The translations under genes were made by a program, and so were the position numbers. A stretch of 64,000 bases of DNA from Hsuehochloa calcarea. Its lineage: Eukaryota > Streptophyta > Magnoliopsida > Poales > Poaceae. The notes beneath the pieces are model-generated. The model saw nothing but the letters and a program-made list of their open reading frames with translations, did not search any database and was not told the origin of the DNA. Positions 44,111-55,500 of the stretch are shown one piece after another (the stretch's first letter is position 1; every line of letters starts with the position of its first letter). The stretch covers positions 34,339,232-34,403,231 of the forward strand of contig CM070599.1 in assembly GCA_036346395.1 (NCBI GenBank), given 5' to 3'.

Positions 44111-45900
44111 TTAGACAACAAACTTCCCCTCAAAATAATCACCTTGGATGCAACATACCCAACTCACTTTGCAAAAGAGCAAATCGTGCAGAATCAAACA
44201 GTTTTGTGATAATATCGGCAACTTGAGAATCTGTGTCAATAAAATGCAAAACAACATCTCTTTTTTCCACATGGTCTCTAAGAAAATGATACCGAATATT
44301 AATGTATTTGGTTCGAGAATGTTGCACAGAATTTTTAGCAATACAAATAACACTAGTGTTATCACAAAAAAAAGTGGTACACTATCCAATTCTAAGCCAA
44401 AATCTTTAAGACTAGTTGTCATCTAAAGCAATTGTGAGCAACAAGAAGCGGCAGCTACATATTCAGCCTTAGTAGTAGAAAGAACAACAAACAACTGTTT
44501 CCTAGAAGCCCAAGAAACAAGAGATGTGCCTAAAAAGTGACGTGTGCCAGAAGTACTTTTTCGATCAATTCTACAACCCCCAAATCCGCATATGAATAAG
44601 CTCTAAGGGTAAGGCATGATGATGATGAATATTATAGACCAAATTCTAAAGTTGACTGAAGATACCTGCAAATTCGCTTAACTGCTTGGCGATGTGAAGC
44701 ACGTGGAGAAGCTTGAAAGTGAGCACACAGACATACAGCAAAGTGAATGTCTAGCCTTGAAGCAGTGAGATACAAAAGTGAACCAATCATGCTTCTGTAT
44801 TATTTTTTATCAACAGGCTCTCCATCTTCGTCAGGGTCTAACACTGCAGTGCATCTCATTGGTATGAAGATTGGTTTACTTGTCCCTATGTCGAAGCGAC
44901 GAAGGAGATCATTAGTGTATTTGGTTTGATGAACAAAAATACATATCTTTGATTGCTTGATCTGAAAGCCTAAGAGGAACGTGAGTTCTCCCATCACGCT
45001 CATATCAAATTCTCTGCTCATAGTATCTGAAAACTTAGAAACAAGAGTATGAGAGGAACCACCAAAGATGATATCATCCACATAAATCTGAATGGGTAAA
45101 ACATCATTGTCATGCTTGAGAGTAAACAAAGTTTTATCTACCTTGCCCATTTGAAAGCCATTTTTAAGCAAATATGATTTAAGCCTATCACACCATGCCC
45201 TAAGTGCTTGTTTTAAACCATATAAAGCTTTGGACAGTTTGTAAACATGATCAAGAAATTTAGAATTTTCAAAACCAGGTGGTTGTCTTACATACACTTC
45301 TTCCTCAATATAGCCATTAAGAAAAGCGCTCTCAACATCCATTTGAAACAACCTAAAGCCCTTAGATGCAGCAAACGCTAAAATGATTCTAATAGCTTCT
45401 AATCGAGCAATAGGTGCAAAAATTTCACTAAAATCAAGACCTTCTACTTGGGTAAAACCCTGAGTCACAAGTATGGCCTTATTTCGAACAAACACACCAT
45501 CCTCACTTTGTTTATTCTTAAAAATCTATTTTATTCCAATAACATTATAACAATGAGGAGGTGAAGCTAAGGTCCAGATTTTATTAGGCTCAAAATTTTC
45601 TAATTCCTCATGCATGGTATTAATCCAAGACTCATCAGATAAAGTGTAACTTACATCTTGGGGTTCAAAAGAGGAAACAAAAGCAACATGAGCATATGAG
45701 GCATCGGAGTTATACCTGTTGCGAAGAACTCTCTTATCTAACTCACCAATCATTTGTTCAGGAGGATGACGTCGTTGAATATGTAGAGGAGCTTGAGGTG
45801 TCGTAGCTAACATAGGTGTAGCAGTAGTGGCCTCGACCTCATTGGAGGTAGGATCAGAGCAACTAGTTGTAGATTCCATCGGTGTAGATATGTGTGTCAA
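44111..45900 (-). pseudogene. copia-2 reverse transcriptase/RNase H region
   Basis: The frame 45495-44800 contains RT motifs RLEAIRIILAFAASKG, FQMDVESAFLNG, YGLKQALRAW and the catalytic QIYVDDIIFGG. RNase H follows in other frames (KYINIRYHFLRDHVEKRDVV and QVADIITKLFD, 44327-44139). The upstream linker (45900-45526) has HIQRRHPPEQMIGEL, as in copia-1. Stop codons separate the pieces, so it is not translatable as one polyprotein. Confidence 0.85.
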
Positions 45901-45959
45901 AGTGTGAATCGGAGTTACCCTTTCATTGTCGTCAGAGTCATAAAAGATGTCTTCGGGTG

Positions 45960-47330
45960 CGTCATTTACCTGTATAACTGCAATGTTGGGTCTGGTGCTA
46001 GGACTAGCCTTATCAAAAGAGACCTCACATGTCTCAACAATTTGTTAGTTTCTAAGTTGAATACATGATAGCCTCGAGTATGAGCTGCATATCCAAGAAA
46101 AATACCATCTGAGGATCTAGATTCAAATTTATCAAGATTTTCATATTTAAGAATAAAACATCGACATTCAAACACCCTCAAATGAGAAATTTTAGGAGAA
46201 TGACCAAAACGAAGTTCATAGGAAGTCTTATGCAATTTGACTCGCAAAAATACTCTATTTGAAATATAGCAAGCAGTAGAAATAGCTTCAGCCTAAAATT
46301 TTCTAGGAGTAGCATGTTCATTTAACTTCGTTCTAGCCATCTCAACCAAAGTTCTATTTTTACGTTCTACAACACCATTCTGTTGTAGCACACGTGCTGA
46401 AGAGAATTGATGATCTAAACATTTTTTAGAACAAAAAGACGCAAATGATGTGTTCTTAAATTCAGTTCCATTATCACTTCTAATTGCTTTAAGAGCTTCT
46501 GGGAGTTCAGGGGCAAGTCTAAGGGCAAGATCTCTAAAGTGACCAAAAACTTCATCCTTTGATGCCATGAGAGAGACCTACGAGTGTCTAGAGAAATCAT
46601 CAACAATAACAAAAATATATCATTTACCTCCAGCTGACTGAACTCTAGCAGGACCTACAGTGTTCATGTGCAACAATTGACTAGGTGCATCAGTCATAAC
46701 TAGTGAGAGAGGAGGATGTGGTGCAGATATCATCTTACCATGACGACAGGGTGAACAAACAAAATCTATTGATTTTTCAATTTTAAGATTAGGCAATCCT
46801 CTAACAAGATCCATATTACTGATACAAGCAAGATGATCAAAACCAATATGGCCTAATCTACGGTGCCAGTGTAGTAAATCCTTAGAATCAGATGAAACAA
46901 AACACCTAAGATCAAAGGATAATGAATATGAAAAGTCACACTTAAACAAACGACCAACTCGAATAATTTTGCATACTAGATCACCAAATGAATCTAAAAT
47001 GCAGCATGAATGCCTTATAAAGCTCACCTCGAGATCATCATCTATCAACTGTGAGACTGAAAGCAAATTATATTACTGACAAGAGCTACGTCTTTTAAAA
47101 TGAATTTATCGTTGACGCGCATAGTACCTTTTGCAAGAACTCGTCCTTGAGCATTGTCCCCAAAAGTAATCATCTCATCACTGATGGCGTGAGTGAGGGA
47201 GAACCATCTAGAGTCTCCGGTCATGTGGCGAGAGCAACTGGGGTCGATGAACCATATGTTCTCCTTCCGCTTACGACGAGCCTACAAAGCACGAACAATC
47301 GTCGGTATCTTAGTACTGGGGTTAGACAAT
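45960..47330 (-). pseudogene. copia-2 protease and integrase region, protease active site altered
   Basis: The protease active-site region near 47270-47220 reads NIWFIDPSCSRHMTGD. The canonical Asp-Ser-Gly is Asp-Pro-Ser, which should abolish aspartic protease activity. The pre-integrase domain (47066-46620) keeps LHWHRRLGHIGFDHL and CSPCRHGK, so the zinc-binding site is intact here. The integrase core is at 46568-46293 (AIRSDNGTEFKN, NGVVERKNRTL), with its continuation at 46247-45966 broken by a frameshift. Confidence 0.82.
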
Positions 47331-47389
47331 AAAGCTTTAGATAACCAGTACTGAGATATACGACAAACAGAAGCAACAACCGGCAAAGG

Positions 47390-47625
47390 CAACAAAGTTT
47401 TAGATTCTGGACACTGCCGGTCCGACCGCCGTTGACGTGCCGGTCTGACCGGCGGACGGTATGACCGCGTGACAGACGTCGGTCGTACTAGTCCAGTCGA
47501 AGAAACTAGCAGAGAAAAAGAATGTTGACATTCTGGATACTGCCGGTCAGACTGCAGTTTACGTTCTGGTCGAACCGCTGGTTGGTATGACCGCGTAACA
47601 GACGCTAGTCTTACCGGTCCAGTCG
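47390..47625 (-). repeat. Tandem 39-codon duplication in copia-2 gag-protease linker
   Basis: The frame 47638-47282 contains two copies of a unit with TG(P/L)VR(L/P)(A/T)SVTRSY and SDRQ(Y/C)PE, about 117 bp apart. The underlying DNA carries CGGTC-GACCG words (for example CCGGTCCGACCGCCG near 47420), the same GC-rich motif that fills the copia-1 LTRs. Confidence 0.75.
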
Positions 47626-48592
47626 CAGAAACTCCCAAATCTGCAGAAAATTATTTAGATGGAGCAAAGCGATGATAAGAAGCTTGATCAAACTCCACTC
47701 CAGTACGAGAAATCGTTTTAAACTTGTCTTTCTTTTCTTTCTTCGCTTTGCGAAAGCAAAATTGAACCAAATGACCCTCTCTACCACAATGAGTGCATTT
47801 GTCTTGATGCGAAGTCATATCTATTGCCTTTACAACACCCACTTGGGTAGATGGATCCTTTGCAATACCAGCTGATTTGAAAATAATTTATTTTGGTTTA
47901 GATTCTACTTCAAAAAAATTCAGGTTCAAGAAGCTTAACAATCTTAGGAGGATTATTCTTGGCATGCTAGACATAATTAAATCCTAGACCTTGATTTTAA
48001 CACTCACTTTTGACTTGTCTATGATCATATTCAAAATTTTCTTACCAAAAGAAAATATGTCTAAAGTATCCTTGAGATACACATTGTCTTTAGCTAGAGA
48101 GAAACAAGTTGTGCATTTAACAGATTCATTCACTGGTTTCTTAGAAGCACTAGATTGAACCAATTTTTCCTTTTCAGCAAAATCTTTAAGTTCTCCAGGT
48201 AAAACTTCTATTTCTATAGTAAGTTTATGACAGTTAAAGCAAGAAAATATCTCATGATAAAGCATTTGTTGAATTATTTCCTGAGATGAACTTAGTCTAG
48301 TTTCTAGCAATCCACAATTAGAGTAAGTTTTAGTTTGAACATTTGAAATGCTTGACTCTAAACATGTAGAAGAACTAAACTTGGGCTTTTCAATATCATC
48401 ATTTGCAAGTTTTAACTTTTCATCACAGGAGTCATGAGCCACCCTTAAATCATCAAATTTAGCATTTACATTCTTAAGTTGAATCAAATTTGATGCATTC
48501 ATTGACCTAGCAGTCTCCAACTCAGAATGTAAAACTTGACAAGACTCACAAGATTCTTTATCAGGAGTAACAGCTTCAAGTTTATTAATTTC

Positions 48593-49771
48593 AGAAGTTA
48601 ACCTTTCAACAAGATAATTATTTTCTTTCAGTTTCTTTTTTTTCTTTTTTAATTTAATAGCAAGTTTAATCAAACCATCTTTAAGCTCATCATATGATGG
48701 TCTTACCTCATCGGGATCACTGTCATTGGCATTATCGTTGTCGTTGTTCTTTTTCGCCATGAAGCATATACCTGTGAAGTCATCATTGTTCTACTTCTTC
48801 CCTTTAGCATCATCTTTGTCGTGGTCGTGATCATGATCATGGTCGTCGTCATCACAACTCGCATATTCCACATCACTCAAATCCAGATGCTCGATAGCCG
48901 AGAGAACATTTTCAGCAAATTTCCGATGAAAATTTTCACTCTTGATGTTGTTGTTCTTGGATAGCCAACAATGGTAATTCTTATCTTACTTGATCACCTT
49001 CCCCTTGAGCTTGGGACATTCCACATTAATGTGGACTGGCTCACCATACTCATAACACTTGATCGAGCTTGACGCGCCACCTCGCTTCCTCATCCTCATG
49101 TTGTTGAGCTATTCGAACTGTTCATCTGAAAAAGAAGACAAAGCAAACACAAAAAAAAGAACTCGACGAAACAACCTGTATGGGGTTAGTCACAAGTAGA
49201 AGTTAACCTTTCAACAAGATAATTATTTTCTTTCAATTTTTTTTTGTCATTTTCAATTCAATAGCAAGTTTAATCAAATCATCTTTAAGCTATGATGGTC
49301 TTACCTCATCGGGATCACTGTCATTGTCGTTGTCGTTGTTGTTTTTCGCCATGAAGCATATGCCTGTGAAGTCATCATTGTTCTTCTTCTCCCCTTTAGC
49401 ATCATCTTTGTAGTGGTCGTCATCATCACAACTCTCATATTTTACATCACTCAAATCTAGATGCTCGATAGCCGAGAGAACATTTTAAGCAAATTTTTGA
49501 CAAAAATTTTCACTCTTGATGTTGTTGTTCTTGGATAGCCGACGATGGTAATTCTTATCTTACTTGATCACCTTCCCCTTGAGCTTGGGACATTCCACAT
49601 TAATGTGGGCTGGCTCGCCATACTCATAACACTTGATCGAGCTTGACGCGCCACCTCGCTTCCTCATCCTCATGTTGTTGAACTATTCGAACTGTTCATC
49701 TGAAAAAGAAGACAAAGCAGACACAAGAAAAGAACTCAACGAAACAGCCTGCATGGGGTTAGTCACAAGTG
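48593..49771. repeat. 605-bp direct tandem duplication in copia-2 gag
   Basis: Both copies begin AGAAGTTAACCTTTCAACAA and end GGGGTTAGTCACAAGT. Small indels make the second copy about 30 bp shorter. The duplication occurred after the Cys-to-Tyr change in the zinc knuckle, since both copies share it. Confidence 0.85.
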
Positions 49772-50398
49772 CTAAAGATGAAGATTTATCAATCTTAGAT
49801 GGTAAAGCTTTCATCGCATAGGTTTTTAATCTAGGGAAAAGATCATCCATAGTTAAAGTATCTAGATCAACAGTTTGATTGGTAGTTGTGACAACTATCA
49901 ACCACTCACAACCTAAAGACTCAAAATTTTAATTGCATTATCTTCATCAGTAGGAACAACATTAACACCGCACAAATTACTCAATATTTTTTAAAAAGAG
50001 CAAAAAGATCATCAGTAGCTTCACCAGGCTTCGTAGCAAAATCAGAATATTCTTTTTGATAAAGATTTTTATGCACTTTCTTAATTTTAGTGGTTCCTTC
50101 ATGATAATCGCAAAGAGTTTTCCATATTAAGTAGGAAGAATTAATATGAGCTACACGATCAAATTCTTTGCGAAATATTCTTTGAAACAGCAAGTTACGA
50201 GCTTGAGCGATTAAATCAATATCAGTCTTATTGAGATTAGTAACAGTAACGCGAACCTCATATGGTCTAGAAACCTTATTCCAAACATTGCTACCTTGAG
50301 CCTCAATGTATGCTTGCATAATACACTTCCAAAAAGCAAAATCGGTACCATATAGTATGGGTGACGATTCACATACCTCTTTGATGCCATAGCAACCC

Positions 50399-50410
50399 GC
50401 TCTGATACCA
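50399..50410 (-). promoter_or_regulatory. copia-2 primer-binding site
   Basis: On the - strand the sequence is TGGTATCAGAGC, the standard initiator-methionine tRNA complement used to prime minus-strand synthesis in plant copia elements. It lies 2 bp from the inner end of the 5' LTR (50413). Confidence 0.9.
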
Positions 50411-50412
50411 CT

Positions 50413-52150
50413 TGTATGATCGGATACGACAATCAGAGGTGAGTGCATGATTGTAGTGCTTATTTTTTAACTTATCGAGAAGGCCTTGCTCTGGATTCAA
50501 CCGACAACTGAATATTACGTACTCGTACGAGTTGGTCTTCTCGTCGTAGTGATCGAAAATGTTGTAATCGGCTTTGTCAGTCGATGCTATTGTCGACAAC
50601 TGGGAGAACAACACAGTACGTAATCGAAGAAGACGAAGTGGACCTGGTTGAGAGTTATGACCACCCAGTCGAAAGAGTATGACTATCAGATTTCTTCAAC
50701 CCTTCGGCTCGAGAGATTCACGCACTGCAAAGCACAAAAGTAGATCGAAAACAATGGGCGAGAACAAGTCGAAGATATCTCAGAACAGGAACTAGTCGAA
50801 GACTGATCAACATGAGAGCTGGTTGATGACAGAAAAACAGATCGAAGATAGACGAACATGCAGTCGGCGATGAAAGAGAACAAGTACACAAAATCTGGAA
50901 TCACACGCCGGCAGAGATGACAAATCTTTCTTGAAAGAGATCTAATATGTTATTACTAAAACATGTTATGTGTCTACAAAGTGCTCTTACAACACCCTTC
51001 AAACCCTAACAAGAAAGCACCGAAAAAGCTCTCTCTGAAAGCCGCCGCCGCCAAAAGCCCGAAAAGGCCTCCCGCCAGCGCACGTTACTCTTAACCTCTT
51101 CGGCCTTTATATACTAGGGCCATAAATCCTGTCCTTATCAACACGGACACAATCCTATCTCATCCGTGAAATAAGGGAAACAAAACCCCTCAAATCATGG
51201 CAATATCTATAAACCTTCCAATTATGAAATGTCTTACATAACTCTTCACACGACGAAGCCTCTAGGACGGCATCTCCTGTAGCTTCGACCACGCATCATG
51301 CATTTACCTCCATGTGCCCCAGCGTGAGCACGACCACCTTGTGACATCTACGACCACCTGAACCTTGGATTTTTTCCCTCCAAGTTCCGGTCTTCCTTAT
51401 CATCGACCATAACCATCTCCACGCTCAACCTGCACATGCAAAGATCAAAGAACGTTTTCCTAACACAAGTTCTCTAACTTGACTAATATCAGTTCACACA
51501 CGCATATCACACGCACATCCATCAATAAACATGAATCAGATCATCCACGACCATAAATTTTAGCTTTCAAAAAGCAATTTGAGACGACTCTGTAAAACCG
51601 ATCGTACCGCTGTGTACATGCCAGTCATATCGCTGGTCAACCAGGCACGAGTACTTAAGATACTCGAAGAAAATAAGTATTGAAGCACTCGAAACCTACG
51701 ACCATTTATCAAAGGCTTACGACCACTTACCAGGGGCATACGACCACTAAACACGAAGCCCACGACTACCGATCACGAAGCCTACGACTACTTACCACGA
51801 AACCTACGACTACCGACCACGAAACCCACTACTATCGACCAGTCACAGTAGCTTCGATCATGCAACTCCGATTGTCCTCGTACTCGATACACACCTCAAC
51901 TTACGACTAAGTACATTACTCAGAACTCTACCACTCGATACTCGAAAAACTAATACTCCGTACTCGAAGCCTACGACTACCGATCACAAAACCCACTACT
52001 ATCGACCAATCACTGTAGCTTCGATCATACAACTCCGATTGTCCTCGTACTCAATACACACCTCAACTTACGACTAAATACATTACTCATAACTCTACCA
52101 CTCGATACTCGGAAAACTAATATTCCATACTTAGAACTACAGTACTTTGA
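50413..52150 (-). mobile_element. copia-2 5' LTR, truncated at its outer end
   Basis: It starts TGTATGATCGGATACG next to the primer-binding site and aligns with the left LTR until about 52150 (ACAGTACTTTGAACT). The outer sequence of about 130-190 bp present in the left LTR (ending GGTCTAACA) is missing, and no partner for the left-side GTTCC flank is found. An internal direct duplication of about 170 bp (51790-51960 and 51967-52130) is unique to this copy. The LTR points the same way as the PABP gene, whose stop codon is about 450 bp further right. Confidence 0.8.
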
Positions 52151-52595
52151 ACTGGTGTCATGCTGAATCCCATACAACCAGCCGAGTGCAACACCAGCTT
52201 GCTAGGGTTCTCTCCTCACTTGACAAAACGACAACCAAGCGAGAAAACCAAAGTGTGCTGAAATTACTTAAGCTCTCGTCATCACACAAGATATTCCATC
52301 TAATTTTTTGAAGATATAATTAAGCTCGAAACGTGCACTGTTGCTTTCTCAATCATTAACAGCAAAACTTTCCATAAGGCATAGGAGGTATTTAACCGAG
52401 GTTCGCATAGTACTCAAACTTGGAAGTAGTACCTGGCCACAATGGCAAGGACACCAGACAGAGGAATAACACCTAACATCCGAGAACTCGACTCACTCAA
52501 GTTCAACCATATAGGGAAAAAGATACCGTCATGTGCCGGATAACCTCAGGCAAGAAAACACGCGACTGCAAGCTAAAGATTGCTGCCACTCTAAA
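52151..52595 (-). other. 3' UTR/flank of the PABP gene
   Basis: This non-coding stretch lies between the PABP stop codon (52596-52598) and the truncated copia-2 LTR. It should contain the PABP 3' untranslated region. No other feature is seen. Confidence 0.55.
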
Positions 52596-55500
52596 TTAGG
52601 AGATAATGGCGTCGGCCAAAGATAGACCAGCAAGTTGACTGGTCGGGGTGTTCGGATTCTGCTGCTGGGCCACGTTGCGGAGAACGTCCATCGCCTCAGC
52701 AACCTTCGACTTCAGAGCATCTGGAGACTCGAGCAGATGCAGAACCTCAGTCTGGTCCATCTCTAGAAGCATTCCAGTGACCTTGGCCGCTTGGTTGCGT
52801 TCCAGTTGCTCAACCAGTGGATATAGACTTTCACCAAGGATCTGGATGTAAAAATATGAAAACATCAGAAAACTGACAGTGCAACAGGAAAAAAAATACA
52901 AACATAATTTGCAATGCAATTTATTTGAACAATGGGGGCATCTCCATGCGTATTGTACGAGTCTCCAAACAATCGCGACATAGCACTATAGCAGCAGGAC
53001 ATCTGGTCTCACTGTGTACATTACTGTGACCATGTGACATAAATTGCCTACGATGGAAACGGACAATGAATTGAACACCAAATACAATAGACTAATAAAG
53101 GATTATTAATCCAGACATACCGTTCTTTGCTGGTCTGGAGTAGCATTTGCAAGGGCAGAAGTCAGAGTTCCAATTGGAGCAACAGGTGACAAGCCAGCAT
53201 CTCGTACTGGGAAGCCTCCCATATCATATGGCTGAATCATACCCCCAGGAGCAACCCCCGGCATGGGTGGAACATCAGGCATGTTACGTCCAGGTGGGTA
53301 TCGGTAGACACGTCCTCTTGAAAGCATCTGTTACAGAACCATAACAAGATGTGTGATATCACTACACATTCAGTAGTCCTCCACAGGACAACCCACCCAC
53401 CGATCCTTACTTCCAACACAAAAGTAGCACAACATACTTCTTGCAAAGGGAAAAGTGGGTTTTGAGATTGTCTACAATCTACGTGAAATCAAGTTTGCTA
53501 CCTGATTTACTTTTTCCATTGACAAACTATCACCCTAATAGCACCCAAAAATTGGCATAATAATAGGAAATACATGTTAGATTTTGGAGAGAAGAGAGGA
53601 ATAGGGGTTGAATAATTAGTTCTATTGCAAGAGCACAAGGGGCAATATATAGTGTGCAAGAGAAACCCTAGACTAGACTACGATTATATAGCTATTCCTA
53701 ACACTTACATGACTATTGCACTACTACCCTTAATACCCCCACTCAAACTCAATATGTACGCAATAGCATTGAGTTTGAAGATGACAACACTAAAATAAAA
53801 GATAAATCCAAAGTCCGGGCTTGACGATGTCGTCGAAGCGTGCAACTCTTGAACAAATATTGTCCTTCGGCTCTTCACACACGAATGTCTTGATTTTGAG
53901 ATGTTGAAACCGACATAAATAGATAGATATGTCAAATCAAACCGATGAAGAAAAAGATAGAGACGAAGACGCGGACAGGATGTGTCCACCCAAGAAGTGA
54001 GGTGACGATGTCAAATCTGGCGCTCGACCAATGCAAAGACAACGGGCCAGATCCACCCACCCAAGATGTGAGGTGACGGTGTCGAATCTGGCGCCCGACG
54101 AAAACAAAGACGATGAGACAGTTAATGGTAACGACCAAGAAAGCCATTAGTCAAAAGTCGCAATGATGCGAAGATGTGTAGCAAGATGGTTACAAGAGAG
54201 GAAGAAGAGGGCAAAGCTACATCAACAACGATGATGGAGGTGACCACGCTCGATCCAATGGACGGATCATGGCAACCCAAAAAAGAAGAAGCAATCGGCT
54301 GATCAACAAAGGATACGATGAACTGGCACGACTTCGACGAACTCAAAGAGAGATGCAGCAGATTTGGATGGACTCGATGAAAATCAAAGGAAAATAGACT
54401 TAAGATACTAGCAGCGGCAAACGATCACACCTCTCTCCAAAACCACAAGCAGCAACCTGCAGCAGCTCAACACCAAAGGCCAAAGAACCAGCACCCCACA
54501 CCACCGAAATGAAGCAGCCCATAGCTCAGTCCAGATTGCAGCAGCCAACATCCCAAATCACAGTGCAGCAGTAAACCAAAGGATCTCCACGAGCTTCGAG
54601 CAGAGCGAGCTAGAGGTGGTGCCGTCGAAGCAAAAGATGTCAGGCCCAACCGCATCATAGATGCAGATGCGCTGCTGCCGACGGCATCAAGAGGAGGCCG
54701 ACGGTGCAGACAGAGACGAGCCGGAGAAGACGAGCAGCACTGGGATCTGGTGGTGATGAAGCCCAACAATGATGACTGGTGGGCTAGATAATTGGTTCTA
54801 TTGCAAAAGCCCAAGGGGCAATATATAGTGTACAAGAAAAACTCTATACTAAACTGCAATTACATAACTACCCCTAACACTTACAAGACTATTACACTAC
54901 TACCCTTAACAATACAATGGGCGTAAGGATGTATTGTTGCAAACCTGTTGCTGAAATGACTGAGCAGATTGCTGTCCCTGGGCAGACCCAGCACCAGAGC
55001 GCCTAATACCTGGGCGTGGACCCTGTTGACCTTGTTGGACAACTGGAACAAAGTAATTTGGCATATGGGCACCCCCAGGCCTCATGCCTGGAACAAGCTG
55101 TTGCTGGAAACCAAATCCCGGCTACATGGAAGAAGTACACATTCGGTTAATATCCGGTTATTACATTTACCATTAAGTTCACCACACTAGGTAAATTATT
55201 AAAATGAACAAATGACCGGACAGGTCTAGAATTTTGAACTAAATGCCAAATGAATAAGACATGCCAAAAAGTGCTTATTGCATGCAGTCCAGAACAACTA
55301 ATGCAATGGTGTTGACGCATGATAAACCTATTTATAATTTCATTGCATTGCTAAATTTACCTGAACTGAGTATGTTCCCAGCACGAGAGAAAGCAACACA
55401 CATGCCATTGAAAACCAATTGCATAAAGCAATGTAGGATACTGATCAAGGTTGATTACTTCACTGATAAAAAGTTGATAAACCATTACCCCAGTAGAATA

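Larger units (their letters stand above)
47645..50448 (-). pseudogene. copia-2 gag region with 0.6-kb tandem duplication
   Basis: The N-terminal gag frame (50448-49981) has DFAFWKCIMQAYIEAQGS, EFDRVAHINSSYLIWKTL and CDYHEGTT. A coiled-coil, Lys-rich region (48760-47984) and a C-terminal CCHC knuckle, CTHCGREGHLVQFC (47842-47651), follow. The middle part is duplicated: 48593-49197 and 49198-49771 (offset 605 bp). Both copies carry a knuckle reading CYEYGEP-(V/A)-HINVEC, in which the second Cys is Tyr. In-frame stops (for example near 49975) inactivate it. Confidence 0.8.
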
